NCBI RefSeq assembly: GCF_004028155.1
Contig: NZ_SBII01000008.1
Span: forward strand, 1-64,000
Direction of reading: 5' to 3'
DNA from: Flavobacterium cerinum
Lineage (GTDB): Bacteria > Bacteroidota > Bacteroidia > Flavobacteriales > Flavobacteriaceae
DNA length: 64,000 nt
Position numbers and translations under genes: made by a program. Shown in pieces: positions 26,009-34,723 of this stretch. Each line of letters begins with the position of its first letter. Position 1 is the first letter of the stretch. The notes beneath the pieces are model-generated. The model saw only the letters and a program-made list of their open reading frames with translations. It was not told the origin of the DNA and did no database searches.

Positions 26009-28393
26009 ATGCGATTTTACTATATATTCCTAGCCGTTTTTATGGCAGGAAGCCTGTGTGCGTATTCCCAAAATACCATTAGCGGAAGCGTTACCACAAC
26101 CCAAAATAAGCCTCTGGACGGGGCACATATCCATATTGAGGAACTGCACGCCATGAGTAATCCTGACGGCAGTTACAAAATACAGAACATACCTGCGGGG
26201 CAGCACCGTGTGGTAATATCTTACATTGGCTATAAAAGCCTGGACACGCTGCTTTACATTACAGGTTCAACACGATTGGACGCTATTTTAAAACCGGAAG
26301 CCACTCAACTGCAGGAGGTGGTGTTATCTGCAAATAATGCTGTCCCCAAAAATGTTATTCATGAGCAGAAACTCAAAACCGAAACCATTGAGAAATACAG
26401 CAATGCTTCCCTGGGAGATGCCCTGAAAGAGATTGCCGGGGTATATACCTTAAAAACAGGGAATAACATTGTAAAACCTGTTATTAATGGACTGCACAGC
26501 AGCAGGGTTCCGGTTATATCTAATAATGTAAGGCTTGAAGACCAGCAATGGGGTACAGAGCATGCACCAAATTTAGACATCAATTCGGCAGGAAAAATAT
26601 CGGTTATTAAAGGTGCCTCGGCACTGCAGTATGGCGGTGATGCCGTGGGCGGCATTGTATTGGTAGAACCTGTTAAGGTATTAAAAGACACTTTATTTGG
26701 AAAGACCATACTCAATGCAGCATCAAACGGGCGTGGTGGTAGTATATCTTCCAGCCTGCACAAAGGTGCCGAAAAAGGATGGGCTTGGAACGCTGCCGGA
26801 ACCTATAAATATATGGGTGACAGGGAAGCACCGAATTATGTATTATCGAACACTGGGAATCGTGAAAGCAATTTTGCAGGCGACGTAAAATACATTGGTA
26901 GTGATTATGATCTTTCGGCATCCTATAGTTTTTATGATGCCACCATTGGTATCGCTAAAGCAACCCATATAGGTAATGTAAGTGATTTGGTTCGTGCTAT
27001 TAATAGCGGACGTCCTAATGTGGTTGAGCCTTTTACTTATGACATTAATGCGCCAAGACAGGAAGTACAGCATCATTTGGCCAAATTGAATTTCAATAAA
27101 CGATTTAGTGATGCTTCTACGCTATCGGTACAATATGCTTTTCAGCACAACAGCCGTAAGGAGTTCGACATTCGCCGTGGTGCGTTTACCAATAAACCCG
27201 CACTCGATCTTACTCTCGTGACACATTCGGCGCAGGCCGACTGGAAAAAAGAAACAGATGCGTTAACACTTAAAAGCGGCGTAAGTGGTTCGGCACAAAA
27301 AAATGATGCCAGTCCTGATACTAATATTCGCCCGCTTATTCCAAATTACAGCAAATATGACGCAGGGGTTTACGGAATAGCATCGTATGCTTTCTCAGAC
27401 AGTTTTACTGCCGAAGCCGGGGTTCGTTATGATTTCTCTAAAATGGATGCCTCCAAATTTTACCAAAAATCACGTTGGACAAACCTTGGCTATGACAAAG
27501 AATTTGCACATTTTATTACGGGTGACTTCGGTTCGCAATGGCTAACCAATCCGCAATTTACGTTTCATAATATATCGGCAAGTGTTGGTATTCGTAAAGA
27601 GCTGGATAACGGCATGCAGGTATTGGCAAATGCCAGCCTTGCTATGCGTAACCCAAATCCGTCTGAACTTTTTAGCGATGGATTGCACCACTCTAACGGA
27701 ACTATCGAGTTAGGCGATTTGCGTACAGACAAAGAGAAAGCGTATAAATTCTCCGCAACTTTATTAAAATCAAACGGCAGCTTTACTTTTGAAGCTACAC
27801 CTTATTTAAATCTTATAAACAACTTTATATACCTCGCCCCTACCGAAATTGAGTACACCATCAGGGGAGCTTTCCCGGTATACCGCTACCGCCAGACGGA
27901 TGCGCTTTTAGCGGGTTTAGATTTGCACACCAACTGGAAAATAGCCAGTAACTGGCAGCATAACTTTTCGTTTGCTTATGTATACGGACAGGACACTACG
28001 AAAGACCAGCCCTTGATCGAGATGCCTCCGCTTAATATCGCGAACACCATTCGCTATACTAAAGAAAATTGGCATCAGCTGTTTTTAGAATTACGCAGTG
28101 AAGCCATTTTTAAACAAACCCGTTATCCTAACAACAACTTCAATGTAGACCTTCCTGTAAATGGTGAGTTGGTAAGCACGCCGGTAGATGTAAGTACGCC
28201 GCCGGCGGGTTACCACCTATTACATTTCAACTCGGGTATTACATTTAATACATCTCAAAAAAGCACCGTAACGGTTGGGTTATCTGTGCTTAATATTTTT
28301 AATACAACCTACCGCGATTATCTTAACCGCCAGCGTCTTTATACTGACGACCTAGGCAGAAATTTTCAACTGCAATTAAAATTTAATTATTAA
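26009..28393 (+). CDS. TonB-dependent outer-membrane receptor with CarboxypepD-like N-terminal domain
   Basis: 794 residues with a signal peptide (ending GSLCAYSQ). Residues ~22-105 form the carboxypeptidase-regulatory-like domain (ISGSVTTTQNKPLDGAHIHI ... VVISYIGYKSLDT). The plug follows (LKEIAGVYTLKTGNNIVKPV, then GLHSSRVPV and ISVIKGASALQYGGDAVGGI). A 22-strand barrel occupies the rest and ends with the aromatic FQLQLKFNY. It takes up a ligand across the outer membrane using TonB energy. Neighbouring His-rich and lipoprotein genes point to a metal or metal complex; the substrate is inferred only. The 117-base gap upstream has a small hairpin (25949-25971). Confidence 0.93.
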   Translation: MRFYYIFLAVFMAGSLCAYSQNTISGSVTTTQNKPLDGAHIHIEELHAMSNPDGSYKIQNIPAGQHRVVISYIGYKSLDTLLYITGSTRLDAILKPEATQLQEVVLSANNAVPKNVIHEQKLKTETIEKYSNASLGDALKEIAGVYTLKTGNNIVKPVINGLHSSRVPVISNNVRLEDQQWGTEHAPNLDINSAGKISVIKGASALQYGGDAVGGIVLVEPVKVLKDTLFGKTILNAASNGRGGSISSSLHKGAEKGWAWNAAGTYKYMGDREAPNYVLSNTGNRESNFAGDVKYIGSDYDLSASYSFYDATIGIAKATHIGNVSDLVRAINSGRPNVVEPFTYDINAPRQEVQHHLAKLNFNKRFSDASTLSVQYAFQHNSRKEFDIRRGAFTNKPALDLTLVTHSAQADWKKETDALTLKSGVSGSAQKNDASPDTNIRPLIPNYSKYDAGVYGIASYAFSDSFTAEAGVRYDFSKMDASKFYQKSRWTNLGYDKEFAHFITGDFGSQWLTNPQFTFHNISASVGIRKELDNGMQVLANASLAMRNPNPSELFSDGLHHSNGTIELGDLRTDKEKAYKFSATLLKSNGSFTFEATPYLNLINNFIYLAPTEIEYTIRGAFPVYRYRQTDALLAGLDLHTNWKIASNWQHNFSFAYVYGQDTTKDQPLIEMPPLNIANTIRYTKENWHQLFLELRSEAIFKQTRYPNNNFNVDLPVNGELVSTPVDVSTPPAGYHLLHFNSGITFNTSQKSTVTVGLSVLNIFNTTYRDYLNRQRLYTDDLGRNFQLQLKFNY

Positions 28394-28410
28394 TACGTAA
28401 TCTTTCAAAC

Positions 28411-28977
28411 ATGAAAAATCTTAGAATCTTAGCTTTAGCATTGGTATCAATCACAACTTTTTCATCGTGCAGCAGCGATGATGATAAAGCAACCCTGGTA
28501 AACGAAGAAGAAGTAATAACTACCATAAACGCAACCTTAACACCACAAGGCGGAGGCACCCCTGTCGTATTGCTTTCCCGCGACCTTGACGGTGACGGAC
28601 CAAATGCTCCTATAGTAACAGCATCGGGCAATTTTACAGTCGGAGCCATATACAATGGTACTGTAACGTTTCTTAATGAGCTAACGAATCCTGCTGAAGA
28701 CATTACGGCTGAAATAAAAGAAGAGGGCGATGAGCACCAGATCTTTTTCCAGCAAACTGGCCTAGGCACCTTTGCTTACAACGATAAAGATGTAAACAAC
28801 AGACCTATTGGTTTGAACTTCGTTTATACTGCAGCTGCAACTCCTGCAACAGGAACACTGAACATCGTACTTATCCATGAGCCTAACAAAGCGGGCGAAG
28901 GAGTTTCACAGGGTATAATAACCAATGCTGCCGGTGCTACCGATGCTCAGGTAACTTTTAATGTAACTGTGCAGTAA
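28411..28977 (+). CDS. Lipoprotein partner of the TonB receptor
   Basis: 188 residues. The lipobox FSSC (MKNLRILALALVSITTFSSC) predicts lipidation, followed by the acidic SSDDDK stretch often seen in surface-exposed lipoproteins of this phylum. The mature part is beta-rich, with acidic loops such as SRDLDGDGPNAP and TNPAEDITAEIKEEGDEHQI. I recall such proteins beside TonB receptors in Flavobacteriia. It starts 17 bases after the receptor stop, so the two are one operon and it may act as the outer lid or ligand-binding partner. A 13-base-stem terminator follows. Confidence 0.8.
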   Translation: MKNLRILALALVSITTFSSCSSDDDKATLVNEEEVITTINATLTPQGGGTPVVLLSRDLDGDGPNAPIVTASGNFTVGAIYNGTVTFLNELTNPAEDITAEIKEEGDEHQIFFQQTGLGTFAYNDKDVNNRPIGLNFVYTAAATPATGTLNIVLIHEPNKAGEGVSQGIITNAAGATDAQVTFNVTVQ

Positions 28978-29001
28978 ACTGTTTTAAATACTTCATTAAT
29001 T

Positions 29002-29036
29002 AAATGCCTCTGTAGTTGTACAGAGGCATTTTTATT
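29002..29036 (+). terminator. Terminator of the TonB receptor operon
   Basis: A 13-base perfect stem (AAATGCCTCTGTA, 29002-29014) closes a GTTG loop, with the second arm at 29019-29031, then T residues. Confidence 0.9.
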
Positions 29037-29121
29037 TGCATTTATTTTTACGAAAAATGCAATAAATAATTTATTAAATTTAATTATAAACTACACAATA
29101 CTAACACTTAAACTATTGCTT

Positions 29122-29499
29122 ATGAATTCAAAATTTACCCAAATTGTAAGGATTATGCTTGGTCTTATCCTGATTGTATTCGGCGTTAATAAAATATATT
29201 CCTTTATTCCTTTACCCCAACCTCCACAAGCAGCTGCCGATTTTATGAGTTCCATGTCCGATACCGGCTACATTCTCACCGTAGTTGCCATTTTTGAAAT
29301 TGTAATCGGCCTGATGTTAATTTTCAGGATATGGGTGCCATTTGCGCTTCTATTGCTTGTTCCAATTTCAGTCAACATTCTTTTATTCCACCTGTTCCTT
29401 GACATTCCGGCAATAGGCACCGCCTTGCTTGTAGTAGTCTTAAATGCCATATTATTGTACAAGCACAGGGTAAAATACAAGCCTTTATTTGTTTCTTAG
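29122..29499 (+). CDS. DoxX-like small membrane protein
   Basis: 125 residues from the ATG at 29122; a TTG two codons earlier is less likely. There are four hydrophobic segments: IVRIMLGLILIVFGVNKI, a second at ILTVVAIFEIVIGLMLIFRI, a third at PFALLLLVPISVNILLFHLF and a fourth at AIGTALLVVVLNAILLY. The phrase RIMLGLILIVFGVNK and the Pro-rich loop FIPLPQPPQAAADFMSSM are typical of the DoxX/SURF4-like group in Flavobacteriia. Function is poorly defined; relatives are linked to redox or thiol stress. It follows a terminator, so it has its own promoter, and ends 42 bases before the prolyl oligopeptidase gene. Confidence 0.8.
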   Translation: MNSKFTQIVRIMLGLILIVFGVNKIYSFIPLPQPPQAAADFMSSMSDTGYILTVVAIFEIVIGLMLIFRIWVPFALLLLVPISVNILLFHLFLDIPAIGTALLVVVLNAILLYKHRVKYKPLFVS

Positions 29500-29522
29500 A
29501 ACGGTACGATTCGTTATATTTG
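29488..29522 (+). promoter_or_regulatory. Promoter of the prolyl oligopeptidase gene
   Basis: TTTG (29488-29491), 23 bases, TATATTTG (29515-29522), an exact -7 match. It overlaps the end of the DoxX gene and leaves a leader of about 15 bases before the ATG at 29542. Confidence 0.55.
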
Positions 29523-29541
29523 TGAATCTAACTTGCTAAAA

Positions 29542-31668
29542 ATGAAAAACACTCTAACGGTAATGGCTGCGGCCTGCTGCCTTACTATGAATGCACAGAC
29601 TCACGAAAATAATAAATCGGAGATTAAATATCCCGTAACACGAAAAGCCGATAATGTTGATACTTACTTTGGAACAAATATCCAGGATCCTTACCGCTGG
29701 CTGGAAGATGACCGATCTGAAGAAACAGCAGCATGGGTTAAAGCAGAAAACGAAGTAACGTTTAACTACCTTTCAAAAATTCCGTTTCGCGACGCTCTTA
29801 AAGCCCGCATGGAAAAGTTATGGAATTATGAAAAAATAGGCGCCCCTTTTAAAGAAGGTGACTACACCTACTATTACAAAAACAACGGATTACAAAATCA
29901 GTCGGTATTATACCGTAAGGATAAGAGCGGTAAAGAAGAGGTTTTTCTTGATCCAAATACTTTTTCTAAAGACGGAACGACTTCTTTAGGAGGTATAAAC
30001 TTTACCAAAAAAGGTGATCTTGCTGCTTATGCCATATCTGAAGGCGGAAGCGACTGGCGTAAAGTATTTGTAATGGATACTAAAACAAAAAAAATCGTTG
30101 GTGAAACTATTGTAGATGTAAAATTTAGTGGTGTTTCATGGAAAAACAGCGAAGGTTTTTACTACTCAAGCTATGATAAGCCGGAAGGCAGTGAGCTGTC
30201 TGCAAAGACCGATCAGCACAAGCTGTATTACCACAAACTTGGTACGCCTCAAAAAAGCGATAAAGTAATTTTTGGCCAGGATCAAAAAAGACGTTATGTG
30301 AATGGTGGTGTTACCGAAGATATGAAATACCTTATTATTTCGGCAGCCAACTCTACATCAGGTAACGAACTTTACATTAAAGACCTGACTAAACCGGACA
30401 GCAAAATTGTAAATATTACTGATAATTTTGACAGCGACAGCAACATTATAGACAACAACGGCAGTACCTTGTACATTGCAACCAATTACAAAGCGCCTAA
30501 CATGAAAATTGTAACGGTAGATGCATCAAATCCGGCGCAAAAGAATTGGAAAGACCTTATTGCTGAAACAGAAAACGTATTATCGCCATCTACAGGTTCA
30601 GGGTATATTTTTGCTGAGTACATGCAGGATGCCGTTTCTGTGATTAAACAGTATGACTACAATGGCAAACTCGTTCGTAATATCGAATTACCTGGAATTG
30701 GTACAGCCGGAGGTTTCGGTGGTAAAAAAACTGAGAAAATTTTATACTACTCTTTTACCAATTACATAACACCGGGAACTATCTATACATATGATCCTGC
30801 AACAGGAAAATCGGCTGTTTACCAAAAACCGAAAGTAGACTTTAACGGTGACGAATATGAGTCAAAACAAGTATTCTATACATCTAAAGATGGTACTAAA
30901 GTACCAATGATAATAACACATAAAAAAGGTATTAAGCTTGACGGCACTAACCCTACAATATTATATGGTTATGGCGGATTCAACATCAGCCTTACACCAA
31001 GCTTTAGCATTGCTAATGCCGTATGGATGGAAAACGGCGGTATTTATGCTGTGGCTAACCTAAGAGGTGGTGGTGAATATGGTAAAAAATGGCATGATGC
31101 AGGAACAAAACAGCAAAAACAAAATGTATTCAATGACTTTATTGCTGCTGCAGAATACCTTATTTCCAGCAAATACACATCGTCTAAATTCCTTGCTATA
31201 AGCGGAGGAAGTAATGGTGGATTGTTAGTAGGCGCAACCATGACGCAACGCCCTGACCTTATGAAGGTGGCATTACCATCTGTAGGTGTACTGGACATGC
31301 TGCGTTACCATACTTTCACAGCAGGTGCAGGATGGGCATATGATTACGGTACGGCCGAAGACAGCAAAGAAATGTTTGATTACCTGAAAGGATACTCTCC
31401 GGTACACAACGTTAAAAAAGGCATTCAATATCCGGCAACAATGATAACAACAGGTGACCATGACGACCGTGTTGTACCGGCACACAGCTTTAAGTTTGCT
31501 GCCGAGCTTCAGGAGAAACACCAGGGAACAAATCCGGTACTTATCCGTATTGGTGTTAAAGCAGGCCACGGAGCCGGAAAATCTATTGCACAAACCATTG
31601 CAGAGTACAGCGATGTTCAGGCATTTACGCTTTACAATATGGGTGTAACACCTAAGATCAAAAAGTAA
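29542..31668 (+). CDS. Secreted prolyl oligopeptidase (S9A)
   Basis: 708 residues from the ATG at 29542, with a signal peptide (MKNTLTVMAAACCLTMNAQT). The N-terminal part starts with the typical YFGTNIQDPYRWLEDDRSEE and then forms the seven-blade propeller. The C-terminal alpha/beta hydrolase has the nucleophile in AISGGSNGGLLVG, the Asp in TGDHDDRVVPAHS and the His in KAGHGAGK. It cleaves after proline in short peptides, here probably in the periplasm. It has its own promoter and terminator. S9A enzymes of this length with signal peptides are common in this phylum and feed on peptides from outside. Confidence 0.95.
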   Translation: MKNTLTVMAAACCLTMNAQTHENNKSEIKYPVTRKADNVDTYFGTNIQDPYRWLEDDRSEETAAWVKAENEVTFNYLSKIPFRDALKARMEKLWNYEKIGAPFKEGDYTYYYKNNGLQNQSVLYRKDKSGKEEVFLDPNTFSKDGTTSLGGINFTKKGDLAAYAISEGGSDWRKVFVMDTKTKKIVGETIVDVKFSGVSWKNSEGFYYSSYDKPEGSELSAKTDQHKLYYHKLGTPQKSDKVIFGQDQKRRYVNGGVTEDMKYLIISAANSTSGNELYIKDLTKPDSKIVNITDNFDSDSNIIDNNGSTLYIATNYKAPNMKIVTVDASNPAQKNWKDLIAETENVLSPSTGSGYIFAEYMQDAVSVIKQYDYNGKLVRNIELPGIGTAGGFGGKKTEKILYYSFTNYITPGTIYTYDPATGKSAVYQKPKVDFNGDEYESKQVFYTSKDGTKVPMIITHKKGIKLDGTNPTILYGYGGFNISLTPSFSIANAVWMENGGIYAVANLRGGGEYGKKWHDAGTKQQKQNVFNDFIAAAEYLISSKYTSSKFLAISGGSNGGLLVGATMTQRPDLMKVALPSVGVLDMLRYHTFTAGAGWAYDYGTAEDSKEMFDYLKGYSPVHNVKKGIQYPATMITTGDHDDRVVPAHSFKFAAELQEKHQGTNPVLIRIGVKAGHGAGKSIAQTIAEYSDVQAFTLYNMGVTPKIKK

Positions 31669-31691
31669 TTAACTACAACTGATGTATATCA

Positions 31692-31729
31692 AAAATCCCA
31701 TTCGGTAGAAACTGAATGGGATTTTTTGT
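31692..31729 (+). terminator. Terminator after the prolyl oligopeptidase gene
   Basis: AAAATCCCATTC (31692-31703), a 10-base loop, GAATGGGATTTT (31714-31725), then TTG and more T. Confidence 0.88.
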
Positions 31730-31810
31730 TGGGTTTAACTTAAGAGTGTCGAAACTATAAGGTTTAGCATTTTTGCTAAAACAAAGAGGACACCTAATTC
31801 AATCATGTGG

Positions 31811-31834
31811 CGCTTCGACAAGCTCAGCGTGACA
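31811..31834. repeat. Probable dispersed short repeat
   Basis: CTTCGACAAGCTCAGCGTGA within the gap between two convergent genes. This string is, from memory, a frequent intergenic repeat in Bacteroidota. A diverged, similar string (CTTCGATATACTGAGCGCGA) is at 25924-25943 in this window, before the TonB receptor. Confidence 0.4.
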
Positions 31835-31892
31835 GCATCATCCATGGAGATAAAGCAATAAAATCCGCGTTCCGTTAAAATTGTCTGATGTA

Positions 31893-32837
31893 TTATAAAA
31901 GATAAGAGACCTGTATGGAACCGTAGTAGAATCCGGTAATTACATTATTAGAAAGTTCTTTGCCTCTGTAATGAACCGAATACGAATAATTCCAATTGTT
32001 GTAGCGGTATTTTAAGCCAATTTCGGCATTGAATCGAAACGGTATAAGCGGAAAAGTTACAGGACTTGTAGTATTAAAATGGCTGCCCTGAATGGTAGCA
32101 TCATACTGCATGTACTGCACCATAGGATTTATATACAGGAAAAACTCCCGTTGTTCTTTATAAAATTCCTTATTGTGATTGAGTACCGCCCCATGAAGAC
32201 TGGAGTTGTACATAGCCTGCAATGGCCTTTTAAAGCTTATACGCGACATTGCTCCTATACTGGCAGTAGTCCATATCGTGCCGATGTTTATTTCACCCTG
32301 TACGTGAAAATCTACCTTTTCTTTATAGCGCTCTGCAAATATCTTTTTAGAATAAAAGGCAGCTGCCTGTACTGCTACGGTTGTTGTTATCTGGTACTGC
32401 CATCCTCTTACTGTTGGATAACCAACAAGCTGGTGCAATCCGCGCTGAACTTCCTCTGCGCCCGATTCCGGCCCAACTACACCTCCCTGAAAAGTGAGCT
32501 TAAAAATACTTTCATCGGTATAAAAAGTATTAATACCTGCTTCTGCAAAAAGATACCCGGCAAAAGGTCTGTCGTTTACATTGATCTCGTTTGCACGCAC
32601 CGACTGCGGATTATAAATATATTGTCCCACCCTGAACTCGGTTATTTTTTTAGCTACCTTTTCATTTTGGCTGCTGCCGAGGTATCTGTAAAAAATTTCG
32701 AGTCCTGCCGTATAGTATTGATCGTTTACAGGAGAACTGTAAAGATCGTTATCGGTAATTAAGCCTATCTCTGCAGGTTTCTGTCCCAATATGAGAACAG
32801 AATATAAAAGCGCTGCTATAAGATAGGATTTTGTCAT
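31893..32837 (-). CDS. LpxR-family lipid A 3'-O-deacylase-like outer membrane protein
   Basis: 314 residues with a signal peptide ending near LILGQ. The LpxR (DUF2219) pattern is clear: EIGLITDNDLYSSPVNDQYY near the start (Asn-Asp pair and the following Thr/Ser site), then GQYIYNPQ, DRPFAGYLFAEAG and LHQLVGYPTVRGWQYQ (candidate catalytic His). The rest is a 12-strand barrel. LpxR removes the 3' acyloxyacyl chain of lipid A in the outer membrane; many homologues in this phylum are untested. Its ATG overlaps the mtgA stop (TAATG), so the two envelope genes are coupled. Confidence 0.88.
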   Translation of the reverse strand: MTKSYLIAALLYSVLILGQKPAEIGLITDNDLYSSPVNDQYYTAGLEIFYRYLGSSQNEKVAKKITEFRVGQYIYNPQSVRANEINVNDRPFAGYLFAEAGINTFYTDESIFKLTFQGGVVGPESGAEEVQRGLHQLVGYPTVRGWQYQITTTVAVQAAAFYSKKIFAERYKEKVDFHVQGEINIGTIWTTASIGAMSRISFKRPLQAMYNSSLHGAVLNHNKEFYKEQREFFLYINPMVQYMQYDATIQGSHFNTTSPVTFPLIPFRFNAEIGLKYRYNNWNYSYSVHYRGKELSNNVITGFYYGSIQVSYLL

Positions 32838-33514
32838 TAATATTCTAGCTTAACATAACGCATGAGGCGTACAATCCTGCCTTTTCGTCTTTCTGTGTAA
32901 CCCGAAGAACCAACAGCTCTGAATTTTCTTGGATTTGGAAGTATTGCTGCAATACCGGCTGCTTCATATTTGGTAAGGTCGTTGGCATTTTTGTGGTACC
33001 AGTGCTGTGATGCAGCCTGCGCTCCATAAACACCATCGGCCATTTCTATACTGTTAAGGTATACTTCCATGATACGCTCTTTGCTCCACAGCAATTCTAT
33101 AAGCACTGTGAAATAAGCTTCAAGTCCTTTACGAAGATAGCTTCTGCCCTGCCACAGGAAAACATTCTTAGCCGTTTGTTGTGAAATGGTGCTTCCCCCT
33201 TTTATTTTGTTCCCTTTCTGGTTGTTTTTAAATGCTTTTTGCATTGCTTTAAAATTAAAGCCGTTATGTGTTAAAAACAAATCGTCTTCACTGGCAATAA
33301 CTGCTTTTTGAAGATTAGGCGATATTTCTTCAATTGGCACCCAGTCATGACTGCATGTCATTTCTTTACCTTCTGCTTTTTGCTCTAATGCTCTTGACAG
33401 CATTAAAGGTGTAAAAGGAACCGGCACATAGCGGAATATCACTACTGATAGTACAGATAGCGCAAAAAACCAAAGAAATACCTTAAAAAGGAAACGGGAT
33501 ATTTTTCGAAGCAT
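32837..33514 (-). CDS. mtgA: Monofunctional biosynthetic peptidoglycan transglycosylase
   Basis: 225 residues. One N-terminal membrane helix (FLFKVFLWFFALSVLSVVIF) precedes the GT51 domain: VIASEDDLFLTHNGFNFKAM (catalytic Glu), GGSTISQQTAKNVFLW, ELLWSKERIMEVYLNSIEM and AAGIAAILPNPRKF. It polymerises lipid II into glycan strands outside the inner membrane without a transpeptidase domain. The length is normal for MtgA. It is translationally coupled to the LpxR-like gene downstream. Confidence 0.96.
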   Translation of the reverse strand: MLRKISRFLFKVFLWFFALSVLSVVIFRYVPVPFTPLMLSRALEQKAEGKEMTCSHDWVPIEEISPNLQKAVIASEDDLFLTHNGFNFKAMQKAFKNNQKGNKIKGGSTISQQTAKNVFLWQGRSYLRKGLEAYFTVLIELLWSKERIMEVYLNSIEMADGVYGAQAASQHWYHKNANDLTKYEAAGIAAILPNPRKFRAVGSSGYTERRKGRIVRLMRYVKLEY

Positions 33515-33625
33515 ATAGTAAACGATTAACAGAGCGAAATTACGAATTTGTTGGATAATAATTCAATCCCTTTATCAAATTACAGTTGTGATTCTATGAA
33601 CTAGTCTAAGAAGAATTAATAATGA

Positions 33626-34132
33626 CTATACAACATGCGACAGATAGACAATCGCAAACATCACAAAGAATAGAAACACCTGAAAAGTAAAAGTTTTAAA
33701 AACATACACGACACCATGTGGTGGCTTAAAAAACTTTTTTGCCAATAAAAATGCTAGTGTACACAGAAATAAATCCCAAAAATCGCAGTATCCTTTTGTA
33801 ATACCAATTAATTGGAAAAACTCCCATAAGTAAGCGAACACTATTGGTATATAAATACAATTTACCGAATATCGACCCATCGAAAAGTACATATTTTTAG
33901 AAACCAACGCAGTACAAAACACCCATAATGCTTCGGGAATTGAATATATGATCCAGTCTGGCAAAGGTATTATTGTCCTTACCACATTCCTCAATTGATA
34001 GAATGAATCACGAGAAAACACACTTATAAAAACTCTGTTTACAACTGTATCTGTGGTTCTATAAAAAGTATACAGAAATAATGCCCCTAAAAGACATAAT
34101 CCAATAATACTATAGTAAATATATTTTTTCAT
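33626..34132 (-). CDS. Hypothetical integral membrane protein
   Basis: 168 residues with about five hydrophobic segments (YYSIIGLCLLGALFLYTFY, SIPEALWVFCTALVS, VNCIYIPIVFAYLWEFFQLI, FWDLFLCTLAFLLA, VFLFFVMFAIVYLSHVV). The stretch from IPEALWVF to DFWDLFLCTLAFLL faintly recalls VanZ-like proteins, but I would not name it so. It overlaps the methyltransferase stop by a few bases (TGATG) and is the last gene of a three-gene unit, which suggests a membrane-linked role in that pathway. Confidence 0.7.
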   Translation of the reverse strand: MKKYIYYSIIGLCLLGALFLYTFYRTTDTVVNRVFISVFSRDSFYQLRNVVRTIIPLPDWIIYSIPEALWVFCTALVSKNMYFSMGRYSVNCIYIPIVFAYLWEFFQLIGITKGYCDFWDLFLCTLAFLLAKKFFKPPHGVVYVFKTFTFQVFLFFVMFAIVYLSHVV

Positions 34133-34719
34133 CAGGGCTTTTGAAGGATTATCAATTTAAAATAACCCAGTTTTCCGCACTTTAAATTATTTACAATAGT
34201 ATAATTTGACGTATCGAGATCTTTAAAATAAAACTCAGACCTAAATTTTAATAATCGGGCAAAAGGCTTAAAACCTCTATCAATAAATCCTATAAAATTA
34301 TCAGGAGTAAAATGATTTAAGATCAACAAATATCCTTTAGGTTTCAATACCCTGAATGCTTCAGTAAGCATACGATCAGGATTAGATGTTACCGCCAGCA
34401 CATGGCACATAACAGCAATATCAAAAGCAGCATCAGAAAAATCGAGTTTTTCACCATCCATCTGTATAAACTGAACACCTTCCCCATTTTTGATCTTTGC
34501 TTCTGCAAGCATTCCCTCAGATGAATCTATGGCGGTAATAACTTTGTCTTTATACAGCTTTAAGCAGCTGCCGTTCCCTACACCTATTTCAAGTAAATTT
34601 AAACCGGGAAGAGCATTGGCATGACTAATCAGTCTTTTTTTATGCGCCCCAATAAAAACATCTATCACAGGATATAGAAAAGATAATGCATTATAAAATT
34701 TATGTGACGATTTTATCAT
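34132..34719 (-). CDS. Class I SAM-dependent methyltransferase
   Basis: 195 residues from the ATG at 34717-34719 (MIKSSHKFYNALSFLYPVID); a GTG 10 codons upstream would run into the oxidoreductase gene. Motif I is NLLEIGVGNGSCLKL, then ITAIDSSEGMLAEA (acidic residue binding the ribose) and VQFIQMDGEKLDFSDAAFDI. Motif LTEAFRVLKPKGYLLILNHF is typical of methyltransferase family 11. The substrate is unknown. It lies 4 bases after the FAD oxidoreductase and overlaps the membrane protein gene, so the three act together. Confidence 0.88.
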   Translation of the reverse strand: MIKSSHKFYNALSFLYPVIDVFIGAHKKRLISHANALPGLNLLEIGVGNGSCLKLYKDKVITAIDSSEGMLAEAKIKNGEGVQFIQMDGEKLDFSDAAFDIAVMCHVLAVTSNPDRMLTEAFRVLKPKGYLLILNHFTPDNFIGFIDRGFKPFARLLKFRSEFYFKDLDTSNYTIVNNLKCGKLGYFKLIILQKP

Positions 34720-34723
34720 ATTT

